A stretch of 64,000 nt of DNA, from contig JAYRYA010000018.1 of the NCBI GenBank assembly GCA_041917255.1, positions 23,174 through 87,173 on the forward strand, read 5' to 3'. The notes under the pieces were generated by a model. It was given only the letters and a program-made list of their open reading frames with translations, had not been told where the DNA came from and searched no databases. The position numbers and the translations under genes are program-made. Origin of the DNA: Zoogloea sp041917255. GTDB taxonomy: Bacteria > Pseudomonadota > Gammaproteobacteria > Burkholderiales > Rhodocyclaceae. Below, one piece after another: positions 55,885-63,459 of the stretch (positions are counted from its first letter, which is position 1; each line of letters begins with the position of its first letter).

Positions 55885-57351
55885 ATGGCCGACCGCCCCG
55901 CCCCCTACGTCAAGCGCACCGCCGGCGACATCATCCGCGCCGACGAATGGAACGAAGTCCAGGTCCGTGCCCGGGAAGACATCGCCGCCCACGACCACGC
56001 CGGCGGCTTCGGCGCCCCGCTGCCCCGTGACGCGATCCAGAACAAGGCCATCGACGGCAGCAAGCTCGACCCGGATGGCAAATACACGATGAAGGACCTC
56101 ACCGTCGGCGGCCCGCTCAAGGTCACCGGCACCACCCAGCTCGCCGAGATCCGCGCTGCGCTGGCGAGCTTCTCGGGCGCCAAGCTCACCACCAGCGGGG
56201 ACGTGGGCGTGGGCACGGCAACGCCCACCGCCCGGCTCGAAGTGAGCACCCAGAACGAACGGGGCTGGGACGGCAACAAACCCGCCCTGCGCATCGCTTC
56301 GCCCGACTCCCGCTACTTCCTCGACGTGAAATCCTTCGTCGTCGCCAGCGGCAACGTGGGCTACCAGTTCTCGCCCACCGGCGAAACCGGCACCGCCACC
56401 GGGCTCAGCCTCGACACCGGCGGCAACCTGGGCATCGGCATCGTTCGCCCGGGCGCCCGGCTCGACGTGGAAGGCGGCGCCCTGCTGGGCTACGCCAACG
56501 CCCTCAACGCCGGCGGCCTGCCGGGTGATCTGGGCCTGCCGCTCAAGTCCGGTTTCTACCAGAACGGCGGCACCCGCCTCAACGGCGACCAGCCCGACAC
56601 CGCCCACGGCTGGACCCACCTGATCGTCTGCCGCCACAGCAGCACCGCCAACAACCACCAACTGCAGATTGGCGCCAGCTACGCCGAGAACGACCGCCTG
56701 TTCTTCCGCAAGATGGCCTCGGGCAGCCTCACCGTGGCCCAGAACACCGCCTGGAACGAGCTCGCCACCCGCGGCCCCAACACCTTCGCCGGCAGCCAGA
56801 CCATCTCCGGCGACGTGACCATCACCGGCAACCTGGGCACCCACGGCTTTCCGCCGCAGCCCAAGACCCGCGGCTGGAGCGGCGGCATCCACACCTGGGA
56901 CGTGGAAGCCGAAGGCACGGTCTGGTCGAAGGCCAACGTGCAGACCGGCAACCGCGATCTGGCCGAAAACTTCGACACCCTGGAAACCCTCGAGCCGGGC
57001 GACGTGGTGAGCCTGGCCGCCGACGGCAGCGGCGTCGAGCGCTGCCGCCAGCCCCTCGACCCGCTGGTGCTGGGCGTCGTCTCCACCGCCCCCGGCATGC
57101 TGCTGGGCGCCGCGGCGATCCAGTTCGAGCGCAACCCCGGCGAGCAACCCATCGCCCTGGCCGGCCGCGTGCCGTGCAAGGTGTGCGCCGAGAACGGCCC
57201 GATCCGCAAGGGCAACCTGCTGGTGCCGGCGTCGCTCCCCGGCCACGCCATGCGCGCCGGCGACAACCCCACCGGCTGTACCATCGGCAAGGCCCTCGCC
57301 GACTTCGACGGCGACACCGGCCTCATCGACGTGTTCGTCTTCCTCCGCTGA
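55885..57351 (+). CDS. Second tail fibre, with different C-terminal domain
   Basis: A 488-residue fibre from ATG 55885; frames continuing upstream overlap the first fibre and are not real. The first 90 residues are clearly homologous to the previous fibre (YVKRTAGDIIRADEWNEVQVRA, HDHAGGF, then KAIDGSKLDPDGK). The middle is beta-rich with a phage-fibre-type turn (DVGVGTATPTARLEV). The C-terminal 130 residues (DLAENFDTLETLEPGDVVSLAADGSG, then DPLVLGVVSTAPGMLLG) form a domain common in fibre-like proteins but without the S74 motif. Two fibres sharing one attachment module suggest exchange of receptor specificity. Confidence 0.83.
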   Translation: MADRPAPYVKRTAGDIIRADEWNEVQVRAREDIAAHDHAGGFGAPLPRDAIQNKAIDGSKLDPDGKYTMKDLTVGGPLKVTGTTQLAEIRAALASFSGAKLTTSGDVGVGTATPTARLEVSTQNERGWDGNKPALRIASPDSRYFLDVKSFVVASGNVGYQFSPTGETGTATGLSLDTGGNLGIGIVRPGARLDVEGGALLGYANALNAGGLPGDLGLPLKSGFYQNGGTRLNGDQPDTAHGWTHLIVCRHSSTANNHQLQIGASYAENDRLFFRKMASGSLTVAQNTAWNELATRGPNTFAGSQTISGDVTITGNLGTHGFPPQPKTRGWSGGIHTWDVEAEGTVWSKANVQTGNRDLAENFDTLETLEPGDVVSLAADGSGVERCRQPLDPLVLGVVSTAPGMLLGAAAIQFERNPGEQPIALAGRVPCKVCAENGPIRKGNLLVPASLPGHAMRAGDNPTGCTIGKALADFDGDTGLIDVFVFLR

Positions 57352-57372
57352 CCGCTGACCGGAACCCCCACC

Positions 57373-57588
57373 ATGAAAGCCCAACTCGAAGCCCGCCTGG
57401 CCGAACTACGCAGCGAATACGACGCCGGTCTCGGCGTGATGGCCGACCTGCAAAAGAAGGAGGACGACCTGCGCACCACCCTCATGCGCATCAGCGGCGC
57501 CATCCAGGTACTCGAAGAGCTCATCGCCGCCGAAGCGTCGTCGGCCGAAACCGGCGACGGCGCCGGCCCGCGGCTGGTCGCCCGCTAG
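57373..57588 (+). CDS. Small coiled-coil protein of the tail operon
   Basis: A 71-residue protein that is a single coiled coil over residues 1-55 (LEARLAELRSEYDAGLGVMADLQKKEDDL) with a short Gly/Ala-rich end. Such small helical proteins in fibre clusters may be chaperones or adaptor rods. It follows the second fibre by 21 bases. No family assignment is possible. Confidence 0.7.
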   Translation: MKAQLEARLAELRSEYDAGLGVMADLQKKEDDLRTTLMRISGAIQVLEELIAAEASSAETGDGAGPRLVAR

Positions 57589-57601
57589 GCCGCACCCCAC
57601 C

Positions 57602-58903
57602 GTGGCCGACGCCGCCACCCTCCTCGCCCCGGACGGCAAGCCCGCCACGGGGCGGGATTTCAACGCCGCCGCCGGGCTCGACTGCCGCGTCGCGGTGCCC
57701 GCCGGGCGCCGGCTGGCCACGGCCCGGCTGGTGCTCGCCGCCGCCGACAGCGCGGAGCTGGCGCTGGAGTATCCGGCGATCACCGCCGACGTCGGCCCCA
57801 TGGCCGGCAAGACCGACGCCCTGTGGCTGTGGGCCAGCGCCGACTGGGGCGAGACCCGCGCCCTCGTCGGCATTCACCTCGACGCCTCGCCCCCCGCCGC
57901 CGGCGCCCTCACGCCGCCACGCAAGAGCGGTGCCCGCCTGCGGGTATTCAGCCGCGGCACCTGGCTGCCGCTCCAGCCCCTCGACACCCTGCCCGCCGGG
58001 CTCGAGCAGCGCTTCCCTGCGCAGTGCGCGTCGCGCCTGATGGCCGAGATGCTGATCGAGGGCGACGCCGCCGAAAAGCGCACCGGCGTGCTCATCCCCG
58101 GCGCGCTCACCGGCCGGCGCATCGGCCTGCGCTTCACCAAGCAGCCCTGCCTCGTCAGCGTCGCAGTGGGCGACGATCCGCCGTTCTTCAGCCCGGACGG
58201 CCCGGTGCCCGCCTCCGGGCTGGCGGTGGATGGCCTGGTCCGCGCCATCAACCGCCATCTGACCGACCACCCGACCGCCACCTTCGTGCCGCTTCGCATC
58301 GCCACCGCCAACGCCCAGGCGCTGCGGATCACCTTCAGCGCCGACCTGGAAGCGCCGCCCAAGCCCACCACCCCGCCGGCACCCCAGCCCGAACCGCCCG
58401 ACCAGCCCCGGCCCGGCGAGCGCGACCTCCTCGCCCCCGCCACCGGCAGCGCCCGGCTCGCCCGCCTGTGCGATGGGCAGCACACCGCGGGGCAGCGCTT
58501 CGGTGCGCTCCCGGTGGGGGCGCGGCTATCGAGCGTTCGCCTGCATCTGCGCAACCCCGGTGATGCCGCCAGCGGCGAACTGAGCCTTCACGCCGACGAC
58601 CACGGCAGCCCCGCCGAGGCCGCCCTCCTGCGCTGGCCCTTCGCCCTCGCCGCCGACGACACGTCCGAACCCCGCTGGGCCACCAGCCGCCTGCCAGCCC
58701 CGCAGCCGATCGCGGAAAAATCCTGGTGGCTCGTGTTTCGGATCACCCAGGGCAGCCTGCTTTGGTATGCCGACACTCACCGCCCAGCCGGCGTGGACGG
58801 CGCCTTTCACCGTTGCGGCGGCGGGCCGTGGCTCCCCCTTGATCTGCCCGCACCCGAGCCCTGGCTGCAGCTCCAGGCCGGCGTGCTCGACCCGGAACCC
58901 TGA
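57602..58903 (+). CDS. Unknown tail-operon protein with C-terminal beta-sandwich
   Basis: A 433-residue protein with GTG start 57602. The N-terminal 260 residues are mixed, with GRDFNAAAGLDCRVAVPAGRRL and a run LPLQPLDTLPAGLEQRFPAQCASRLM. A Pro-rich linker (PPKPTTPPAPQPEPPDQPRP) leads to a C-terminal jelly-roll-like domain (CDGQHTAGQRFGALPVGARLSSVRLHL, SLHADDHGSPAEAALLRW). That domain resembles the choice-of-anchor R type modules seen in surface proteins and suggests a carbohydrate- or surface-binding role. Cys positions suggest no disulfide pattern. Confidence 0.6.
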   Translation: MADAATLLAPDGKPATGRDFNAAAGLDCRVAVPAGRRLATARLVLAAADSAELALEYPAITADVGPMAGKTDALWLWASADWGETRALVGIHLDASPPAAGALTPPRKSGARLRVFSRGTWLPLQPLDTLPAGLEQRFPAQCASRLMAEMLIEGDAAEKRTGVLIPGALTGRRIGLRFTKQPCLVSVAVGDDPPFFSPDGPVPASGLAVDGLVRAINRHLTDHPTATFVPLRIATANAQALRITFSADLEAPPKPTTPPAPQPEPPDQPRPGERDLLAPATGSARLARLCDGQHTAGQRFGALPVGARLSSVRLHLRNPGDAASGELSLHADDHGSPAEAALLRWPFALAADDTSEPRWATSRLPAPQPIAEKSWWLVFRITQGSLLWYADTHRPAGVDGAFHRCGGGPWLPLDLPAPEPWLQLQAGVLDPEP

Positions 58904-58906
58904 ACC

Positions 58907-59680
58907 ATGCTCGGCCCTCTCGAACAACTGCTCAAGCCCGCCCTCGCCGCCGCGCTCCCGCCGGGGCAGGACGTGCAGACCGGCCCGGCCGGCGCGCCCA
59001 CCGGCGCCACCGGCCGCGTCGCCATCCACGCCCTGCGGCTTGACTTCGACCCGCCCTCCGCCCCGGACGACACGCCGATCCACGATCCGGCTTTCCTGGG
59101 CTGGCAAGGTGCGCTCACCGCCACACCCGGCCACCCGCTCGACTTCACCCTGCCCGACGACGCGCCCGGCGAACTGGCCGAGGTGCATTGCCCGCCGGGC
59201 CGCATCGTGGCCGGCGGCGACGCCTGGCTGCTGGACGGCCGCACCCTGCGCTTCTTCCGCGAGCCGCCCGGCCCGGTGCTGGCGCGCACCCGCGGTGCGC
59301 CCTGCGCCGGCTACCGGGAACGCCGCAGCGGCGGGATCGAGCTGGAACTGCGGGCCTGGGCGAAGGACATCGCCAGCGCCGACGCGCTCCTCGCCAGCAG
59401 TCTGGCGGCCGTGCTGGCGAGCTTCGCGGAGATCAACGTGATCGAGCTCGAAGGCGCTGCGCCGCGCCTCGCCCTGCGCCTCACCAAGCCGCGGGTGAGC
59501 CTCGTCGGGATCACCCGCTGCCTTGACCCGGCCGCCCCCGGGTGGCAACTGGGCGTGGCCCGCTGCGCCGTGCGGGGCGAACTGGAGCTGGGCCTCACCC
59601 TCGGCGCACCGGAGCCCGAAGGGCGCATCGGCAAGGTGGACGTGACCCTGCACCTGCCGCTCGCAGGCAGCGATGAGTGA
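58907..59680 (+). CDS. Unknown last protein of the tail operon
   Basis: A 257-residue protein that starts 3 bases after the previous stop. The N-terminal part is helical then Gly/Ala-rich (LGPLEQLLKPALAAALPPGQDV). The C-terminal region has a helix-strand pattern (GGIELELRAWAKDIASADALLASSLAAVLASFAEINVIEL, then ELELGLTLGAPEPEGRIGKVDVTLHL) that resembles the alpha/beta fold of tail-terminator or tail-completion proteins. That assignment is only suggested by position and fold pattern. An intrinsic hairpin follows. Confidence 0.6.
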   Translation: MLGPLEQLLKPALAAALPPGQDVQTGPAGAPTGATGRVAIHALRLDFDPPSAPDDTPIHDPAFLGWQGALTATPGHPLDFTLPDDAPGELAEVHCPPGRIVAGGDAWLLDGRTLRFFREPPGPVLARTRGAPCAGYRERRSGGIELELRAWAKDIASADALLASSLAAVLASFAEINVIELEGAAPRLALRLTKPRVSLVGITRCLDPAAPGWQLGVARCAVRGELELGLTLGAPEPEGRIGKVDVTLHLPLAGSDE

Positions 59681-59734
59681 GGCGTGAGGAGGCGCGGCGG
59701 AGACGCCGTTCGCTCGGGACGAGCCCCGGAAGCA

Positions 59735-59772
59735 GAAACGGTGGATGTTGCTTTTGCAACATCCACCGTTTC
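59735..59772. terminator. Long perfect hairpin between convergent tail operon and wecB
   Basis: A 17-bp perfect stem (59735-59751 with 59756-59772) closes on TTTT. It lies 55 bases after the tail operon and 34 bases after the end of wecB on the other strand, so it likely ends both transcripts. There is no long T-run outside the stem, but the stem ends in TTTC on either strand. Confidence 0.75.
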
Positions 59773-59805
59773 AAATACAACAGCCCGAGATGGGGGTGAA
59801 GAAGC

Positions 59806-60912
59806 TCAGGGCAGCAGGCGATCCAGATCCGCGACGATCCGCTCCGCGGCCTTGCCGTCCCACAAGGCCGGGCGGCAGCCCTGCTTGCCCTGACCGGCCA
59901 GCACCTTGGCGGCTTCTTCGAGGATGCGCGAAGGATTGGTGCCCACCAGCACGTTGCTGCCTTCGTCGATGGTCACCGGGCGCTCGGTGTTCTCGCGCAG
60001 GGTGAGGCAGGGAATGCCCAGGGCGGTGGTTTCTTCCTGCAGGCCGCCGCTGTCGGTCATGATGAGCGCGGCGTCCTTCCACAGGTTGAGGAACTCCATG
60101 TACGACTGGGGCTTGGTGAGCACCACGTTGGGGCCGAGATCCAGCCCGAATTTTTCGAGGTTGCCGCGGGTGCGCGGGTGCACCGGGAAGATCAGCGGCA
60201 AGTCGGCCGCGATCTGACGCAGGGCGCCGGCGATGCCGCGCAGGTTGGCTTCGTCGTCCACGTTGGACGGACGGTGCAGCGTGACCACCCCGTACTTGGG
60301 GTACTTGGCCTTGATGGCCTCGGTGTCCATGCCGGACTTGTCGGATGCGTCGAGCTTGTCGCGCTGGAAGAGCAGGTTGTCGACCATCACATGGCCCACG
60401 TGGAAGACCACGTCCTTGCCCTTGCCTTCGCGCAGCAGGTTGTCCACGCCAGCGGGTTCGGTGCAGAAGAACCAGTCGGAGATGCTGTCGGTGACAAGGC
60501 GGTTGATCTCCTCGGGCATGCGCATGTCGCCGCTACGCAGGCCGGCCTCCACGTGGGCCACCGGAATGTCGAGCTTCTTGGCGTCGATGGAGCAGGCCAG
60601 AGTCGAATTGACGTCGCCCACCACCAGCACGCAGTCGGGGCGGGCCTTCTGGCAGATGTCCTCGAAGGCCACCATGATCTTGGCGGTCTGCGTGGCGTGG
60701 CTGCCACCGCCGGCTTCCAGGTGGTAATCCGGCTTGGGAATGCCCAGCTCGTCGAAGAAGACGTCGCTCATCTCCCGGTCGTAGTGCTGGCCGGTGTGGA
60801 TGATCTTGAACTCGAAGCGGTCGGCCCGGGCCTGCAGGGCGCGCACGATCGGGGCAATCTTCATGAAATTGGGACGCGCGCCGGCAACGAGGTAGATCAG
60901 CGAACGGGACAT
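59806..60912 (-). CDS. wecB: UDP-N-acetylglucosamine 2-epimerase
   Basis: WecB converts UDP-GlcNAc to UDP-ManNAc for surface polysaccharide synthesis. The 368-residue protein has the family N-terminus VAGARPNFMKIAPIVRAL, VVGDVNSTLACSIDAKKL, HVEAGLRSGDMRMPEEINR, and the later LIMTDSGGLQEETTALGIP. ATG 60912 has GGAG seven bases upstream. It is the last gene of a minus-strand cluster with the rhamnose genes, suggesting supply of precursors for O-antigen or exopolysaccharide. Confidence 0.95.
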   Translation of the reverse strand: MSRSLIYLVAGARPNFMKIAPIVRALQARADRFEFKIIHTGQHYDREMSDVFFDELGIPKPDYHLEAGGGSHATQTAKIMVAFEDICQKARPDCVLVVGDVNSTLACSIDAKKLDIPVAHVEAGLRSGDMRMPEEINRLVTDSISDWFFCTEPAGVDNLLREGKGKDVVFHVGHVMVDNLLFQRDKLDASDKSGMDTEAIKAKYPKYGVVTLHRPSNVDDEANLRGIAGALRQIAADLPLIFPVHPRTRGNLEKFGLDLGPNVVLTKPQSYMEFLNLWKDAALIMTDSGGLQEETTALGIPCLTLRENTERPVTIDEGSNVLVGTNPSRILEEAAKVLAGQGKQGCRPALWDGKAAERIVADLDRLLP

Positions 60913-61007
60913 GCGGGGCTCCACGGATAGAATGATAGGCGCGCATTATCGCGCGCCCGTCCGGGGCATTACGAAGAAATAGTTGTCAGATCGTCACCGA
61001 CCCGCGC

Positions 61008-61562
61008 TCAGGCAAAGGTCTCGCACTCGGCCAGCACCTTGCCGGCCACGTCCTTGGCCGACAGCAGCGGCTCGCCGTCCAGCAGGTGCAGCGGCCACTC
61101 GACGCCGACCGTCGGGTCGTTCCAGGCCAGGCTGCGCTCGAACTGCGGGGCGTAGTAGTCGGTGGTCTTGTAGAGGAAGTCCGCCGAGTCGCTGGTGACC
61201 AGAAAGCCGTGGGCAAAGCCCGGCGGAATCCAGAACTGGCGGTTGTTCTCTTCACTCAGTTCCCCGCCAACCCATTTGCCAAAGGTGGGCGAGGCCTTGC
61301 GCAGGTCCACCGCCACGTCGAAGACGCTGCCGCGGGTGACGCGCACGAGCTTTCCCTGGGCCTGTTCGATCTGGTAGTGCAGGCCGCGCAGCACGCCCTT
61401 GGCGGAGCGGGAGTGGTTGTCCTGCACGAAGTTCACGGCGAGCCCGGTGGCGGCCTGGAAGGCCTTGGCGTTGAAGCTCTCCATGAAGAAGCCGCGGGCG
61501 TCGCCAAAGACCTTGGGTTCGAGGATCAGCAGGTCGGGGATGGCCGTTTGAATGACGTTCAT
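61008..61562 (-). CDS. rfbC: dTDP-4-dehydrorhamnose 3,5-epimerase
   Basis: RfbC epimerises dTDP-4-keto-6-deoxyglucose, the third step of dTDP-L-rhamnose synthesis. The 184-residue cupin protein has FVQDNHSRSAKGVLRGLHYQ, the catalytic His region (GLHYQIEQAQGKLVRVTRGSVFDVAVDLRK), and FWIPPGFAHGFLV. Start and length are typical. It is 14 bases after rfbA. Confidence 0.97.
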   Translation of the reverse strand: MNVIQTAIPDLLILEPKVFGDARGFFMESFNAKAFQAATGLAVNFVQDNHSRSAKGVLRGLHYQIEQAQGKLVRVTRGSVFDVAVDLRKASPTFGKWVGGELSEENNRQFWIPPGFAHGFLVTSDSADFLYKTTDYYAPQFERSLAWNDPTVGVEWPLHLLDGEPLLSAKDVAGKVLAECETFA

Positions 61563-61576
61563 CGGAACACCCTCCG

Positions 61577-62458
61577 TTAAAAGACTTTTTCGTCAAGGAT
61601 GCGCAGCAGGTACTGGCCGTAGCCGTTCTTGGCCAGCGGCGCGGCGAGCTTCTGGAGCTGCTCGGCGCCAATCCAGCCGGCGCGCCAGGCGATCTCTTCG
61701 GGGCAGGCGATCTTGAGGCCCTGGCGTTTCTCGATGGTCTGGATGAAGAGGCTGGCTTCGAGCAGGCTTTCGTGGGTGCCGGTGTCGAGCCAGGCGTGGC
61801 CGCGGCCCATGACCTGCACGTCGAGCGCGCCCCAGTCGAGGTACTGGCGGTTCACGTCGGTGATCTCCAGCTCGCCCCGGTCGCTGGGCTTGATGTTGCG
61901 GGCCACATCCACCACGCGGTTGTCGTAGAAGTACAGGCCGGTGACGGCGTAGCGGCTCTTGGGTGCCTTGGGCTTCTCTTCGAGGCTGATGGCCTGGCCC
62001 TTGGCGTCGAACTCGACCACGCCGTAACGCTCGGGGTCGAACACCGGGTAGGCGAAGACGGTGGCGCCGTCGGCCCTGCTGCTTGCCGCACGCAGGTCGC
62101 CGGCGAAGTCGTGGCCGTAGAAGAGGTTGTCGCCGAGCACCAGGGCGCTGGGGTTGTTGCCCACGAAGTCGGCGCCGATGATGAAGGCCTGGGCGAGGCC
62201 GTCCGGGCTGGGCTGGACGGCGTAGCTGAGGTTGAGGCCCCACTGGCTGCCGTCGCCCAGGAGCTGCTCGAAGCGCGGGGTGTCCTGCGGGGTGGAGATG
62301 ATGAGGATGTCGCGGATGCCCGCCAGCATGAGGGTGCTGAGGGGGTAGTAGATCATCGGTTTGTCGTAGACCGGGATCAGCTGCTTGCTGACTGCGATCG
62401 TGGCCGGGTGCAGCCGGGTGCCGGAGCCGCCGGCGAGGATGATGCCTTTGCGTTGCAT
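61577..62458 (-). CDS. rfbA: Glucose-1-phosphate thymidylyltransferase
   Basis: RfbA makes dTDP-glucose from dTTP and glucose 1-phosphate, the first step to dTDP-rhamnose. The 293-residue protein begins MQRKGIILAGGSGTRLHPAT (nucleotide loop), with SKQLIPVYDKPMIYYPLSTL, LVLGDNLFYGHDF and GRGHAWLDTGTHESLLEAS. I take ATG 62458; a longer frame upstream runs through rfbD and is not part of the protein. It lies between rfbD and rfbC. Confidence 0.97.
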   Translation of the reverse strand: MQRKGIILAGGSGTRLHPATIAVSKQLIPVYDKPMIYYPLSTLMLAGIRDILIISTPQDTPRFEQLLGDGSQWGLNLSYAVQPSPDGLAQAFIIGADFVGNNPSALVLGDNLFYGHDFAGDLRAASSRADGATVFAYPVFDPERYGVVEFDAKGQAISLEEKPKAPKSRYAVTGLYFYDNRVVDVARNIKPSDRGELEITDVNRQYLDWGALDVQVMGRGHAWLDTGTHESLLEASLFIQTIEKRQGLKIACPEEIAWRAGWIGAEQLQKLAAPLAKNGYGQYLLRILDEKVF

Positions 62459-62481
62459 GACGGGCTTTCTCAGTTCGGAAT

Positions 62482-63381
62482 TCAGTTCGAAACAATCTCG
62501 TTGAGCATCCGCTCGACGCCGCTTTGCCAGGCGGGCAGCACGAGGCCGAAGGCTTGCTGGAGCTTGCGGGTGTCGAGGCGGGAGTTGGCCGGGCGCCTGG
62601 CGGGGGTCGGGAAGGCGCTGGTGGGCACCGGGCGGATGGCGTCCGGGGCGACCTTGATCGGCTGGCCTTTGGCCCGGGCGAATTCGATGACGTGGCGGGC
62701 GTAGCCGTGCCAGGTGGTCTCGCCACCGGCGGCGAGGTGATAGGTGCCGGCGAGATCGGGATTCGCGAGGGTCATCCGGGCGGCGTGGGCGGTGACGTCG
62801 GCGAGCAGTTCGGCGCCGGTGGGGGCGCCGTGCTGGTCGTCGATGATGGTGAGGGCGTCGCGCTCGGCGGCGAGCCGGAGCATGGTCTTGGCGAAGTTGC
62901 CGCCGCGGGCGGCATACACCCAGCAGGTGCGGAAGATGAGGTGGCGGCAGCCGCTGGCGCGGATCGCTTCTTCGCCTTCGTGCTTGGTGGCGCCATACAC
63001 CGACAGGGGGCCGATGGGGGCATCTTCGATCCACGGGGTGCTGCCGCTGCCGTCGAAGACGTAGTCGGTGGAGTAATGCACGAGCAGCGCGCCCAGGGCG
63101 GCGGCTTCGCGGGCGAGCACGCCGGGGGCGAGGGCGTTGATGGCGCGGGCGAGTTCGGGTTCGCTCTCGGCTTTGTCGACGGCGGTGTGGGCGGCGGCGT
63201 TGACGATGAGGTCGGGGGCGAGGGCGCGCACGGTTGCGGCGAGGCTTTCCGGGTGGGCGAAGTCGCCGGAGAGGCCGGGGGCGCCGTCGTGGTCGAGGGC
63301 GATGACGTCACCGAGGGGGGCGAGGCTGCGCTGGAGCTCCCAGCCGACCTGGCCGTTCTTGCCGAGGAGGAGGATCTTCAT
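62482..63381 (-). CDS. rfbD: dTDP-4-dehydrorhamnose reductase
   Basis: RfbD reduces dTDP-4-keto-L-rhamnose to dTDP-L-rhamnose with NAD(P)H. The 299-residue short-chain reductase has the nucleotide loop LLGKNGQVGWELQR, NAAAHTAVDKAE, the catalytic YSTDYVFDG and YGATKHEGE (Tyr-x3-Lys). The conserved FRTCWVYAARGGNFAKTML follows. It is 22 bases upstream of rfbA. Confidence 0.97.
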   Translation of the reverse strand: MKILLLGKNGQVGWELQRSLAPLGDVIALDHDGAPGLSGDFAHPESLAATVRALAPDLIVNAAAHTAVDKAESEPELARAINALAPGVLAREAAALGALLVHYSTDYVFDGSGSTPWIEDAPIGPLSVYGATKHEGEEAIRASGCRHLIFRTCWVYAARGGNFAKTMLRLAAERDALTIIDDQHGAPTGAELLADVTAHAARMTLANPDLAGTYHLAAGGETTWHGYARHVIEFARAKGQPIKVAPDAIRPVPTSAFPTPARRPANSRLDTRKLQQAFGLVLPAWQSGVERMLNEIVSN

Positions 63382-63459
63382 GGGGCGTCGGGGAGTGGGC
63401 TATGGGCGTTGGAATCGAGGGGTGGGGCGCGACGGGCTTGCCCGTCACGCGGGCGCGGT

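Noticed and set aside
41472..59680. Intact prophage
   Set aside because: No integrase, repressor, capsid, portal, terminase or lysis gene is visible on either side, and the flanks are ordinary chromosomal genes. A tail-like injection system fits better.
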